Assembly: GCF_019042735.1 (NCBI RefSeq)
Contig: NZ_JAHQCR010000021.1
Span: forward strand, 1 to 64,000
Source: Evansella alkalicola
Lineage (GTDB): Bacteria > Bacillota > Bacilli > Bacillales > Salisediminibacteriaceae
DNA length: 64,000 bases
Direction: 5' to 3'
Of this stretch, positions 8,269-15,401 are shown one piece after another; position 1 is the first letter of the stretch, and each line of letters starts with the position of its first letter. The notes under the pieces are model-generated. The model had not been told where the DNA came from. It saw only the letters and a program-made list of their open reading frames with translations, and ran no database searches. Both the position numbers and the translations under genes were made by a program.

Positions 8269-8742
8269 TTATTTTACCTCTAGTATCTCTACTTCCATAT
8301 CTCCACCAGGTGTTGATACGGAAACTTTCTCGCCTACTTTTTTACCCATAAGACTTTGGGCCATTGGAGAATCATTTGAAATTTTCCCTTCCATAGGGTC
8401 CGCTTCAGCACGTCCTACAATCGTGTATAGTTCTTCTTCTCCATCTGGTAACTCCTTAAACTTTACAGTTTTACCTAAAGAAACTGTCGATGGATCAGAG
8501 TTATCTTCTGAAATAATTTCAGCGTTTCTAATCATCTTTTCTAATTGATTGATACGTCCTTCCACGAAGGCTTGTTCTTCTTTAGCAGAGTCGTACTCAG
8601 AGTTCTCAGAAAGATCCCCAAAGCTACGTGCAACCTTTATACGTTCAACCACTTCTTTTCTTCTTTCAGTTTTTAATACTTCAAGTTCCTTTTCTAACTT
8701 CGCTTTCCCCTCTAAAGTCATATAATGTTTTTCTTCTGTCAT
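8269..8742 (-). CDS. greA: transcription elongation factor GreA
   Basis: 157 residues, the usual GreA length. It rescues backtracked RNA polymerase by stimulating cleavage of the nascent RNA. The N-terminal coiled coil carries the expected signature (MTLEGKAKLEKELEVLK, then DLSENSEYDSAKEEQ with the acidic tip residues D and E), and the C-terminal FKBP-like domain ends with the GDMEVEILEVK strand. It has its own strong terminator. In B. subtilis it lies next to udk, as here. Confidence 0.97.
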   Translation of the reverse strand: MTEEKHYMTLEGKAKLEKELEVLKTERRKEVVERIKVARSFGDLSENSEYDSAKEEQAFVEGRINQLEKMIRNAEIISEDNSDPSTVSLGKTVKFKELPDGEEELYTIVGRAEADPMEGKISNDSPMAQSLMGKKVGEKVSVSTPGGDMEVEILEVK

Positions 8743-8778
8743 TGTCCTTCACTCCTTCAACCTGTTCAAAGTAACGTT

Positions 8779-8793
8779 AGTGAGCGCTTACAT
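8779..8793 (-). promoter_or_regulatory. weak candidate cre (CcpA) site upstream of greA
   Basis: On the minus strand ATGTAAGCGCTCACT fits WTGNAANCGNWNNCW at every defined position and lies 37 bases upstream of greA. A match of this degeneracy is expected about once per 65 kb on two strands, so it may be chance. Confidence 0.25.
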
Positions 8794-8968
8794 ATGTAGT
8801 TTGTCAGCACTCCGTCTACTTCTTTATTTTTGTAAGATAGTTTTTTCAGAAACGGTATTTATTTGCACCATATGAAGAATATAAAAAAAAATGAATAATT
8901 CAGTATTATATTGGCTCATTTATTCGTCAGTGCTGAGTTGCATGACCCTAAACATAGCCATTATATAA

Positions 8969-9039
8969 ATGTCAGCGCCCAACAGTTTCCTCTTCCCTTC
9001 TGTTGTGATAAGGAATACGGTTGTTGGGACGCTGATTTA
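8969..9039 (-). other. long imperfect hairpin between udk and greA
   Basis: Arms of 13-14 base pairs with one bulged base enclose about 35 bases that themselves hold a smaller GGAA/TTCC pairing. On the minus strand it follows the end of udk by about 65 bases. The trailing sequence (ACATTTATAT) is only weakly T-rich, so it could be a poor terminator or an RNA-processing structure. Confidence 0.4.
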
Positions 9040-9105
9040 CTATTTCATATTGATTCAAAAAATACGTGCCGTTTCTATTGTTATATATTTACTTCTCTTA
9101 TGCTA

Positions 9106-9741
9106 TTACAAAATTGCCTTTTCTTCAAGAACAGTTTTTATTTTTGTTACCATTAAATCGATCGCAACTTGATTTTGACCCCCTTCAGGGATAATTACAT
9201 CAGCATATCGTTTCGTTGGTTCTATAAATTGTAAATGCATAGGGCGAACAACAGTTGTATATTGATCAATGACAGAATCGATCGTTCTTCCGCGTTCTTT
9301 AATATCTCTAATAAGGCGTCGAATGATACGTACATCAGAATCCGTATCCACAAACAACTTAATGTCCATCATATCACGTAAGCGCTCGTCCTCCAAAATA
9401 AGGATTCCTTCTAAAATAATTACATCACGTGGCTCCACAACGACCACTTCACTTGAGCGGGTGTGATTGGCGTAATCATAGACAGGCTTATGAATCGTTA
9501 ATCTGTTTACTAACGACTGCAAATGGGACAATAATAAGTCATTATCAAAGGCTAATGGATGGTCGTAATTAGTTTTTAGTCTTTCCTCCATTGGCAGGTG
9601 GGCTTGATCTTTATAGTATGAATCTTGTTCAATCATTAGGATATCCTGGTTGCGAAACTTACAATAGATTTCATTTGCTACTGTCGTTTTTCCTGAACCA
9701 GAGCCCCCTGCAACTCCGATAATAATTGGTTTTTTACTCAT
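9106..9741 (-). CDS. udk: uridine/cytidine kinase
   Basis: 211 residues. It phosphorylates uridine and cytidine in pyrimidine salvage. It has an N-terminal P-loop GVAGGSGSGKTTVAN (about 9-23), the uridine-binding YDHPLAFDND (about 59-68), the VILEGIL motif near 108-114 and RRLIRDIKERGR. The start codon lies directly after the stop of the upstream peptidase-U32 gene, showing co-transcription with the tRNA modification cluster, as in B. subtilis. Confidence 0.96.
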   Translation of the reverse strand: MSKKPIIIGVAGGSGSGKTTVANEIYCKFRNQDILMIEQDSYYKDQAHLPMEERLKTNYDHPLAFDNDLLLSHLQSLVNRLTIHKPVYDYANHTRSSEVVVVEPRDVIILEGILILEDERLRDMMDIKLFVDTDSDVRIIRRLIRDIKERGRTIDSVIDQYTTVVRPMHLQFIEPTKRYADVIIPEGGQNQVAIDLMVTKIKTVLEEKAIL

Positions 9742-11034
9742 TTACGGTGTTTCCTTTCGCATCATATTATTAGGGTATACAGGCTTATCCACTTTGAATT
9801 TAACAATTTGTAATGGATGGCGTGCTGCATCAAGCTCTTCTCCATCCTCATCCCAAATTTTATCTACTGTTTGAGAAAAGTTATTGATCTCAGGGCCAAA
9901 GAATTCCACTTCATCACCAGGGCGGAAATGGTTTCTTTGCTGAAGGGTAACCATGCTTGTCTCTGCATCATAGTCTAACACAAGACCAGCAAAGTCAAAC
10001 GTCGTTTTTTGACTATGATTTCTAAAAAGTTGCTCTTGATAACCTGGTGTATTCTCAAAGAAAGCGGGAGCTGTCGGACGGTTAGCACATTTTGCTAACT
10101 CCTTAAGCCACTCAGGATCTATTTTAAAATTATCTGGATCCGCACAATAGGCATCAATTACTTTTCGATACACACTAACAACAGTAGCAACATAATGGAT
10201 AGATTTCATTCTACCTTCAATTTTTAGACTATCAATCCCTGCTTCAATCAGCTTAGGAATAGCTTCCACTAAATTCAAATCTTTTGGTGACATTGCGAAA
10301 GGTGCATCATCATTATCAAATAGTTTCACTTCTTCTACTGATTTGTTTGAGGTAGTATCCTTACTATCCTCTGCATACAGGAAGTAATCCCAGCGACATG
10401 ACTGGCAACAACCACCACGGTTAGAATCACGAGCAGTCATATGGTTACTTAACACACATCGACCCGAATAAGAAATGCACATTGCTCCATGAATAAAAGT
10501 TTCTATTTCAATATCCACATTTTTTTTCATTTCAAGCATCTCTTCAAGTCCAACTTCTCGTGCTAAAACCACACGCTCTAGTCCTTCATCTTTCCAAAAC
10601 TTTACTGCCTGCCAGTTGGACAAGGATTGCTGTGTGGACAAATGAACCTCAAGCTTTGGTGCCACGCTTTTGCATGTTTCAATGATAAGGGGATCAGCTA
10701 CAATAATTCCCCAAATCCCAACTCGTTCTAAATCTTGGAGATATTCCTCCAATCCATCCATATTTTCATTATGGGCGAAGATATTAGTTGTAACATATAT
10801 TCTTGCATTATACTTCTCAGCAAATTGAACACCTTCAGCCATTTCTTCAATAGAAAAGTTATCAGCATTCGAACGGAGTCCAAATTCCCTTCCTCCAATA
10901 AATACAGCATCGGCTCCATATTGAACCGCAATCTTAAGTTTTTCAAGATTACCTGCTGGAGCCAATAGCTCAGGCTTTTTCACGATAATACGTTTACCCT
11001 CTGCTGTTTTTGTTGCAATTGTTTCTGTACCCAT
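9742..11034 (-). CDS. trhP2: tRNA 5-hydroxyuridine synthesis protein TrhP2 (peptidase U32 family, YrrO)
   Basis: 430 residues from ATG 11034, which is eight bases after GGAG; the GTG at 11043 lies inside that ribosome binding site and is not the start. The N-terminal TIM barrel (KPELLAPAGNLEKLK) is followed by the cysteine cluster CISYSGRC...GGCCQSCRW, which likely binds an iron-sulfur cluster, and a C-terminal beta-barrel. Although named for peptidases, B. subtilis YrrO works with YrrN in prephenate-dependent hydroxylation of the tRNA wobble uridine (ho5U34). It lies in an operon with trhP1 and trmR, which fits that role. Confidence 0.92.
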   Translation of the reverse strand: MGTETIATKTAEGKRIIVKKPELLAPAGNLEKLKIAVQYGADAVFIGGREFGLRSNADNFSIEEMAEGVQFAEKYNARIYVTTNIFAHNENMDGLEEYLQDLERVGIWGIIVADPLIIETCKSVAPKLEVHLSTQQSLSNWQAVKFWKDEGLERVVLAREVGLEEMLEMKKNVDIEIETFIHGAMCISYSGRCVLSNHMTARDSNRGGCCQSCRWDYFLYAEDSKDTTSNKSVEEVKLFDNDDAPFAMSPKDLNLVEAIPKLIEAGIDSLKIEGRMKSIHYVATVVSVYRKVIDAYCADPDNFKIDPEWLKELAKCANRPTAPAFFENTPGYQEQLFRNHSQKTTFDFAGLVLDYDAETSMVTLQQRNHFRPGDEVEFFGPEINNFSQTVDKIWDEDGEELDAARHPLQIVKFKVDKPVYPNNMMRKETP

Positions 11035-11049
11035 CGCTATCACTCCTTA

Positions 11050-11985
11050 TTAATAAACTGTTTCTTTAAAGAAGAAACCAGTGTCAATATCACGGTTAGG
11101 TGGTTGTAATGACTTAACCGTCTCAATATAATACTCCTTCTTATCGTCATACTCATCTGGGTTAGTTAAATATAAATCAATAGCTTCTCGGTAAAGGGCA
11201 GTAATCTTTTGAATATATTCACTGTCTTTTAAAATACCATCGATTTTAAAGGAATCTACCCCTGCGTCAATCATCTCTTCTAATTCATCAATAATACAGA
11301 TATCCTTTGGACTCATAATATGTGTTCCATTTTTATCTTCCCAGATAGGATATTTTGCGTCCCGCTCTGGATCATGCAAGAACAACGAACGGTCTTTACT
11401 ACGACCTTCTACCTTTAAATCTTTACCTTGAAACTCCATATAATTCCCAATTAATGTACGCTTAGATTGAAACATACATGTCATTCCGTGGACTTGTACT
11501 TCTATTTCAACCTTTGCATTTTCTTTTATTTCAATAATGGAGTCCATATTGAGTTCTCGAGCTAGGACGGCTCTAGATGCCCCTTTTCTTCCCCAATAAT
11601 TTGCTGTATACCAATTCGTTGCTGTTGTTTCTGTATTCCAATGAAACTTAATAGGTAAATCTGGACTTACCTCTCTTGCCGCCATTAATACTGCAGGGTC
11701 TCCAAATACTATCGAATCCACCTTTATATCATTTAAAAACTTTATATAATCTGGAAGTTCTGGAAGCAGGTCATTGTGAAAAATCGCATTCATAGCAACG
11801 TATACTTTCACATGATTCTTATGTGCTATTCTTACTGCCTCTTCTACTTGCGTTCTATTAAAATCTCCTGCCAATCGAAGTCCATAACGCTCTTCTCCAA
11901 TCATGATGGCTGTTGCCCCTGCATGGACAATAGACTCTATGTCTTCTACACAAGTGGGAGTAACCAATAATTCAGGTTTATTCAT
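11050..11985 (-). CDS. trhP1: tRNA 5-hydroxyuridine synthesis protein TrhP1 (peptidase U32 family, YrrN)
   Basis: 311 residues from ATG 11985, after AGAAGGTG; the GTG at 11994 is part of that ribosome binding site. It is a shorter U32-family barrel related to the neighbouring TrhP2 (NKPELLVTP, ELNMDSIIEIK, VQVHGMTCMFQSKR, and the DSFKIDGILKD segment matching DSLKIEGRMKS in TrhP2). It lacks most of the TrhP2 cysteine cluster and the C-terminal domain. B. subtilis YrrN and YrrO act together in ho5U34 formation. The gene ends 15 bases before trhP2 and starts 16 bases after trmR. Confidence 0.9.
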   Translation of the reverse strand: MNKPELLVTPTCVEDIESIVHAGATAIMIGEERYGLRLAGDFNRTQVEEAVRIAHKNHVKVYVAMNAIFHNDLLPELPDYIKFLNDIKVDSIVFGDPAVLMAAREVSPDLPIKFHWNTETTATNWYTANYWGRKGASRAVLARELNMDSIIEIKENAKVEIEVQVHGMTCMFQSKRTLIGNYMEFQGKDLKVEGRSKDRSLFLHDPERDAKYPIWEDKNGTHIMSPKDICIIDELEEMIDAGVDSFKIDGILKDSEYIQKITALYREAIDLYLTNPDEYDDKKEYYIETVKSLQPPNRDIDTGFFFKETVY

Positions 11986-12001
11986 TAACTTCACCTTCTT
12001 T

Positions 12002-12634
12002 TTAACCTTTTTTTATACTAACTAATACACCGTCACCTATCGGATAAATCATAGATGAAAACCGAGGATCACTCATTAATTTTTCATTATAGCTTCTCAG
12101 TTTCTGCACCATACCCTCAATACGTTTATGTGATGGAACCTCACCTGCTACCATCCCTTTAAAAAGTATATTATCAGAGATAACTAAGCCTCCTGTAGAA
12201 ATCATCGGCTCATACAGTTGAAAGAATTTCTCATATTGTCCTTTTGCCGCATCAATAAAAACTGCATCATAAGGAGCAAAAGCCGATACTTCATCTTGCA
12301 GGTCAAGTGCATCTCCCTCTATTACTTTTATACGTTCGTGTAAGCCTGCTTCCGTTATATTTTCCTTTGCTATTTTCAAACGCTCAATATCTCGCTCAAT
12401 TGTTACGATGTTAGCAGGTAGACTTTGAGCCATTTTTATAGCTGAATAGCCAATTGCAGTGCCTATCTCTAATATGTTTCTCGGCTGGTGCAACTCTAAT
12501 ATCTGTAATAACATGTGTAGACCAGTCTTCTCCATTATTGGAACGTTATGGTCAGATGCATACTTCTCTATTCTTTCTATGAAAGGGTCGTTTCCAATAG
12601 GTATTAATGATGCTATATAGTCTTGTATGTCCAT
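12002..12634 (-). CDS. trmR: tRNA 5-hydroxyuridine methyltransferase TrmR (YrrM, class I O-methyltransferase)
   Basis: 210 residues from ATG 12634, ten bases after AAAGGAGG; a longer frame to 12682 runs through the ribosome binding site. This is an SAM-dependent O-methyltransferase of the catechol-OMT type: NILEIGTAIGYSAIKMA (glycine-rich SAM loop, about 57-73), VTIERDIERLKIA, GDALDL, and the metal-binding PYDAVFIDAAKGQYEKFF and VISDNILFKG. B. subtilis TrmR converts ho5U34 to mo5U34 in tRNA. Standing before trhP1-trhP2, it completes a three-gene wobble-uridine pathway. Confidence 0.92.
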   Translation of the reverse strand: MDIQDYIASLIPIGNDPFIERIEKYASDHNVPIMEKTGLHMLLQILELHQPRNILEIGTAIGYSAIKMAQSLPANIVTIERDIERLKIAKENITEAGLHERIKVIEGDALDLQDEVSAFAPYDAVFIDAAKGQYEKFFQLYEPMISTGGLVISDNILFKGMVAGEVPSHKRIEGMVQKLRSYNEKLMSDPRFSSMIYPIGDGVLVSIKKG

Positions 12635-12712
12635 AAAAAAAGCGCCTCCTTTGGCAGCCCTTTTACCATCTATTTGATCCACTAAAACTTTGATCGATAT
12701 ATTTTAACATAA

Positions 12713-12746
12713 AAGGAGAGAGAATGCGAATAATCACATTCTCTTT
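12713..12746 (-). terminator. weak hairpin after mltG
   Basis: On the minus strand AGAGAATG, a ten-base loop, CATTCTCT, then CTCCTTTT. The stem is short and the T-run interrupted, so this may only attenuate read-through from mltG into trmR. Confidence 0.5.
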
Positions 12747-12756
12747 CTTTTATAGC

Positions 12757-13884
12757 TTATCTATATTGCTGTATTGCCCTATTATGCTCTTCGAAATCCT
12801 CGGAGAAGTATACATTTCCACTTGGTGCATGATAGAAGAATAAATAATCATGAACCATTGGGTTTAGTACAGCTCTTATAGATGCCTCTCCTGGACTGTT
12901 AATAGGGCCAATTGGAATTCCATGTACATGATAAGTGTTATACGGAGATCGGATTTCCAAGTGCTCATTTAAGGTTCTAGAAAATCTCTCCCCATGGGCA
13001 TAGCCTACAGTTGGATCCATTTCAAGTCGCATATTAGCCGTTAAACGGTTAAAGATGACACCTGCGATTTTTTCCCGTTCCTCATCATTCCGAGCCTCAC
13101 CTTCAACAATTGACGCCATAGTCAATATTTCATGATAGGTATATTCCGATTCTCCTGCACCATTTGCCGTTAAGATTGCAGCAGTACGGTCTAGCATCGT
13201 CTGAATTACTTGCTCAGCCTCTACCTCTTCTTCTACAAAGTCATAACGAGCTGGGAATAAATATCCCTCAAGAGGCCATCGTATTTCATCATCTAGAATA
13301 ACATCTTCTAACATGGCATACCTGTCAATTAATTCTTGAAGGTATTCTTCATCATTTAGTGTCTCCACTAAATCTTCCTCTTCTAAATTAGTTTCTTCAA
13401 CAATAATTTGTATTGCTTCTTCAAGCCATCTTCCTTCAGGGATTGTAAAAGTTAAATTGTAATCTAAATATACGGCACCTTGTTTTAACTCATCAATAAT
13501 TTGATCCATTGGCATGGCTTTAGTTAGTTCATAGTCTCCTGCTTGAAACCCACTTTCATTTGTAAACCTTACATATAAACGGAATATATCTGCACTACTG
13601 ATTACACCGTTTTCTTCTAGTATATTACCGATACTAGTACTCGTCGACCCAATTGGAATCGAAACCTCTACAATCGTATCATCCTCTTCATCCACAGGAC
13701 CAATGGCTGATACAACATAGTTATATGCAGCATAAGCACCACCAGATATAGCTAATAAGATTATCATTAAGCAGACAAAGACAATTCGTCGAACTACACT
13801 CGCTTCTTTTTGCTTTTCTACTAATTTTTCCCTATTTATTTTTTTCTTCGTTTCTCTTTTCTCTTTTTTATCATTCTTTTCCAT
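12757..13884 (-). CDS. mltG: endolytic murein transglycosylase MltG (YrrL)
   Basis: About 375 residues from ATG 13884. A TTG at 13890 is slightly better spaced from GGGGG, and an ATG at 13914 has no ribosome binding site, so the start is uncertain. The enzyme cuts nascent peptidoglycan strands. A basic cytoplasmic tail (about 1-30) precedes one membrane helix (FVCLMIILLAISGGAYAAYNYV), then the YceG domain with GSTSTSIGNILEENGVI, MASIVEGEA carrying the catalytic Glu, and DPTVGYAHGE and SPYNTYHVHGIPIGPI. The extracytoplasmic part is acidic. It belongs to the yrzB-mltG-trmR region as in B. subtilis. Confidence 0.94.
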   Translation of the reverse strand: MEKNDKKEKRETKKKINREKLVEKQKEASVVRRIVFVCLMIILLAISGGAYAAYNYVVSAIGPVDEEDDTIVEVSIPIGSTSTSIGNILEENGVISSADIFRLYVRFTNESGFQAGDYELTKAMPMDQIIDELKQGAVYLDYNLTFTIPEGRWLEEAIQIIVEETNLEEEDLVETLNDEEYLQELIDRYAMLEDVILDDEIRWPLEGYLFPARYDFVEEEVEAEQVIQTMLDRTAAILTANGAGESEYTYHEILTMASIVEGEARNDEEREKIAGVIFNRLTANMRLEMDPTVGYAHGERFSRTLNEHLEIRSPYNTYHVHGIPIGPINSPGEASIRAVLNPMVHDYLFFYHAPSGNVYFSEDFEEHNRAIQQYR

Positions 13885-13914
13885 TGACAAAACAAAGTTC
13901 CCCCTTCCATCCAT

Positions 13915-14138
13915 CTATTATACTATATAAACCAATAATTTCGATGTTTCTTGTCGAACCATTTGACATTTTAAGTCAATCATCAGATTTTGTCACTAAA
14001 AACTATTATAATACAACTATTCCTAATGGAAAAGCCAATTAATTATTGCAAGCTTACTATAAACTAAAATTCTAAATTCAACCAAATATTTATGTAGACA
14101 TAGCCCCTTATGCAAATTAGTTGCACAACTAGGTTGAA
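13915..14138. other. intergenic region upstream of mltG
   Basis: AT-rich DNA between the yrzB terminator and mltG. No gene or repeat is visible. A mltG promoter probably lies here, since a terminator precedes it. Confidence 0.4.
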
Positions 14139-14173
14139 AATAAAAAGGCTGTTGGAATTAACCCAACAGCCTA
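14139..14173 (-). terminator. rho-independent terminator of yrzB
   Basis: On the minus strand AGGCTGTTGGG-TTAA-TTCCAACAGCCT followed by TTTTTA, just past the yrzB stop. It closes the alaS-ireB-ruvX-yrzB transcription unit. Confidence 0.85.
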
Positions 14174-14180
14174 CTTGCTA

Positions 14181-14492
14181 TCATTCTTCGTCTTCTTCTT
14201 CTGTAAAAGTTGTTAGTAATTCTTCAACCATATCCCACTCTTCATCGGTTTCTATAGGGTAGAGGGATAGATCTTCCCCATCTGGTTCCTCATATCTAAA
14301 TGCTGTAACTTCCACTTCATCATCGTCAGATTCATTAGATCCACCTGGAACTAAAACCATATATGATGTCCCTTTTTCATCCACATCAAAGGTGAACAGT
14401 ATTTCAAAGAGATGTTCATCACCATTTTCATCCGGGATAATAATTCGATCTTCATCTGCTTCAGGGCGTTTAATATCATACTTTTGCACCAT
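14181..14492 (-). CDS. yrzB: DUF1292 family acidic protein (YrzB)
   Basis: 103 residues, ATG start with AGAAGGAGG. It is a small, very acidic protein of the DUF1292 family (RIIIPDENGDEHLFEILFTFDVDEKGTSYMVLVP...), with an uncharged beta-rich core and an acidic tail ending TEEEDEE. The molecular function is unknown. It consistently follows ireB and ruvX in Firmicutes, here 30 bases after ruvX. Confidence 0.92.
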   Translation of the reverse strand: MVQKYDIKRPEADEDRIIIPDENGDEHLFEILFTFDVDEKGTSYMVLVPGGSNESDDDEVEVTAFRYEEPDGEDLSLYPIETDEEWDMVEELLTTFTEEEDEE

Positions 14493-14522
14493 AATACCTC
14501 CTTCTGACTATAATAGTTTGCT

Positions 14523-14936
14523 CTATTGTTTACGATCTAAGTATCCTTGTAAAATCATAACAGCAGCCATCTTATCAATCACTTTTTTTCTCTTTTTACG
14601 GCTCACATCTGCTGATACTAACATTCTTTCAGCAGCAACTGTCGTTAACCTTTCATCCCATAAATCTACTTTAATATTAGTTATATTATTAAGCTTTTCC
14701 GCAAATTCCTGACACAATTCACCACTTGGTCCGATTGTTCCATTCATATTCTTGGGTAAACCTACAACGATAGTACTGATTTCATGCTCTTTAATAATTT
14801 CTTGAAGACGTTCAAAATCCTTTTCTTCATTATGACCACGTTTTATTGTCTCTAAACCTTGAGCAGTCCAACCAAATGCATCACTAACAGCAACGCCTAT
14901 CGTTTTCGTGCCAACATCTAATCCTAAAACTTTCAT
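14523..14936 (-). CDS. ruvX: RuvX/YqgF-type RNase H-fold nuclease (YrrK)
   Basis: 137 residues. An RNase H-like protein related to YqgF, needed for 16S rRNA 5' maturation in E. coli and annotated as a putative Holliday junction resolvase. Conserved parts are LGLDVGTKTIGVAVSD (catalytic Asp, about 4-19), IVVGLPKNMNGTIG (about 56-69), and DLWDERLTTVAAERML (about 92-107). It lies two bases after ireB. Confidence 0.94.
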   Translation of the reverse strand: MKVLGLDVGTKTIGVAVSDAFGWTAQGLETIKRGHNEEKDFERLQEIIKEHEISTIVVGLPKNMNGTIGPSGELCQEFAEKLNNITNIKVDLWDERLTTVAAERMLVSADVSRKKRKKVIDKMAAVMILQGYLDRKQ

Positions 14937-14938
14937 TG

Positions 14939-15205
14939 CTACACCTTTTCATGTTGAGAAAGATAAGACCTCACTAATTCCTCAATAATTTCGTCCCTTT
15001 CAATTCTACGAATGAGTGAACGGGCATCATTATGACGGGGAATATAGGCAGGGTCGCCTGATAATAAGTAGCCAACAATCTGGTTTATCGGATTGTAGCC
15101 CTTTTCTTCTAGAGAAGAGTAAACTGTCAGTAATATTTCTTTTACATCTTCATCTAAAGAATCGTCATTAAAATTAAACTTCATTGTATTATCCATTGAA
15201 CTCAT
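14939..15205 (-). CDS. ireB: IreB family regulatory phosphoprotein (YrzL)
   Basis: 88 residues. A small DUF965/IreB protein, a substrate of the PASTA kinase IreK in enterococci, where it limits cephalosporin resistance. The conserved core FNFNDDSLDEDVKEILLTVY and GYNPINQIVGYLLSGDPAYIPRHNDAR is intact. The N-terminus has two extra candidate starts (Met1, Met4, Met8); Met1 is best placed after GAGAGGTG. It stands 196 bases after alaS and two before ruvX. Confidence 0.94.
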   Translation of the reverse strand: MSSMDNTMKFNFNDDSLDEDVKEILLTVYSSLEEKGYNPINQIVGYLLSGDPAYIPRHNDARSLIRRIERDEIIEELVRSYLSQHEKV

Positions 15206-15401
15206 AGAAAAACACCTCTCTCCATGTTTGCAAAAAATGACAGGAACTGGGAACCAATGCTTATACTAATCGGCTTTCTAAAAAGAAATGATAAAGGATT
15301 GTTGTTAATTGCTATAAGCGCGAAACTCCTGCGACAATAAACAATAACAAAGATATAAATTAGACATGCCTTTTTCCTTATTGTACACGAATAAGAAAGA
15401 A
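15206..15401. other. intergenic region between alaS and ireB, with a repeat remnant
   Basis: No gene is seen. ATTGCTATAAGCGCGAAACTCCTGCG at about 15308-15333 resembles the left edge of the dispersed repeat found in full near 23.4 and 30.0 kb and may be a truncated copy. No clear terminator follows alaS, so ireB may be transcribed from the alaS promoter. Confidence 0.35.

Larger units (their letters stand above)
8743..9105. other. intergenic region between greA and udk
   Basis: 363 bases without a credible gene. It contains an imperfect long hairpin (arms about 8971-8986 and 9022-9037, TCAGCG(T)CCCAACA / TGTTGGGACGCTGA) and, 37 bases before greA, a 15-base match to the CcpA-site consensus. 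The greA promoter must be here. Two overlapping frames on the plus strand look random. Confidence 0.5.
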
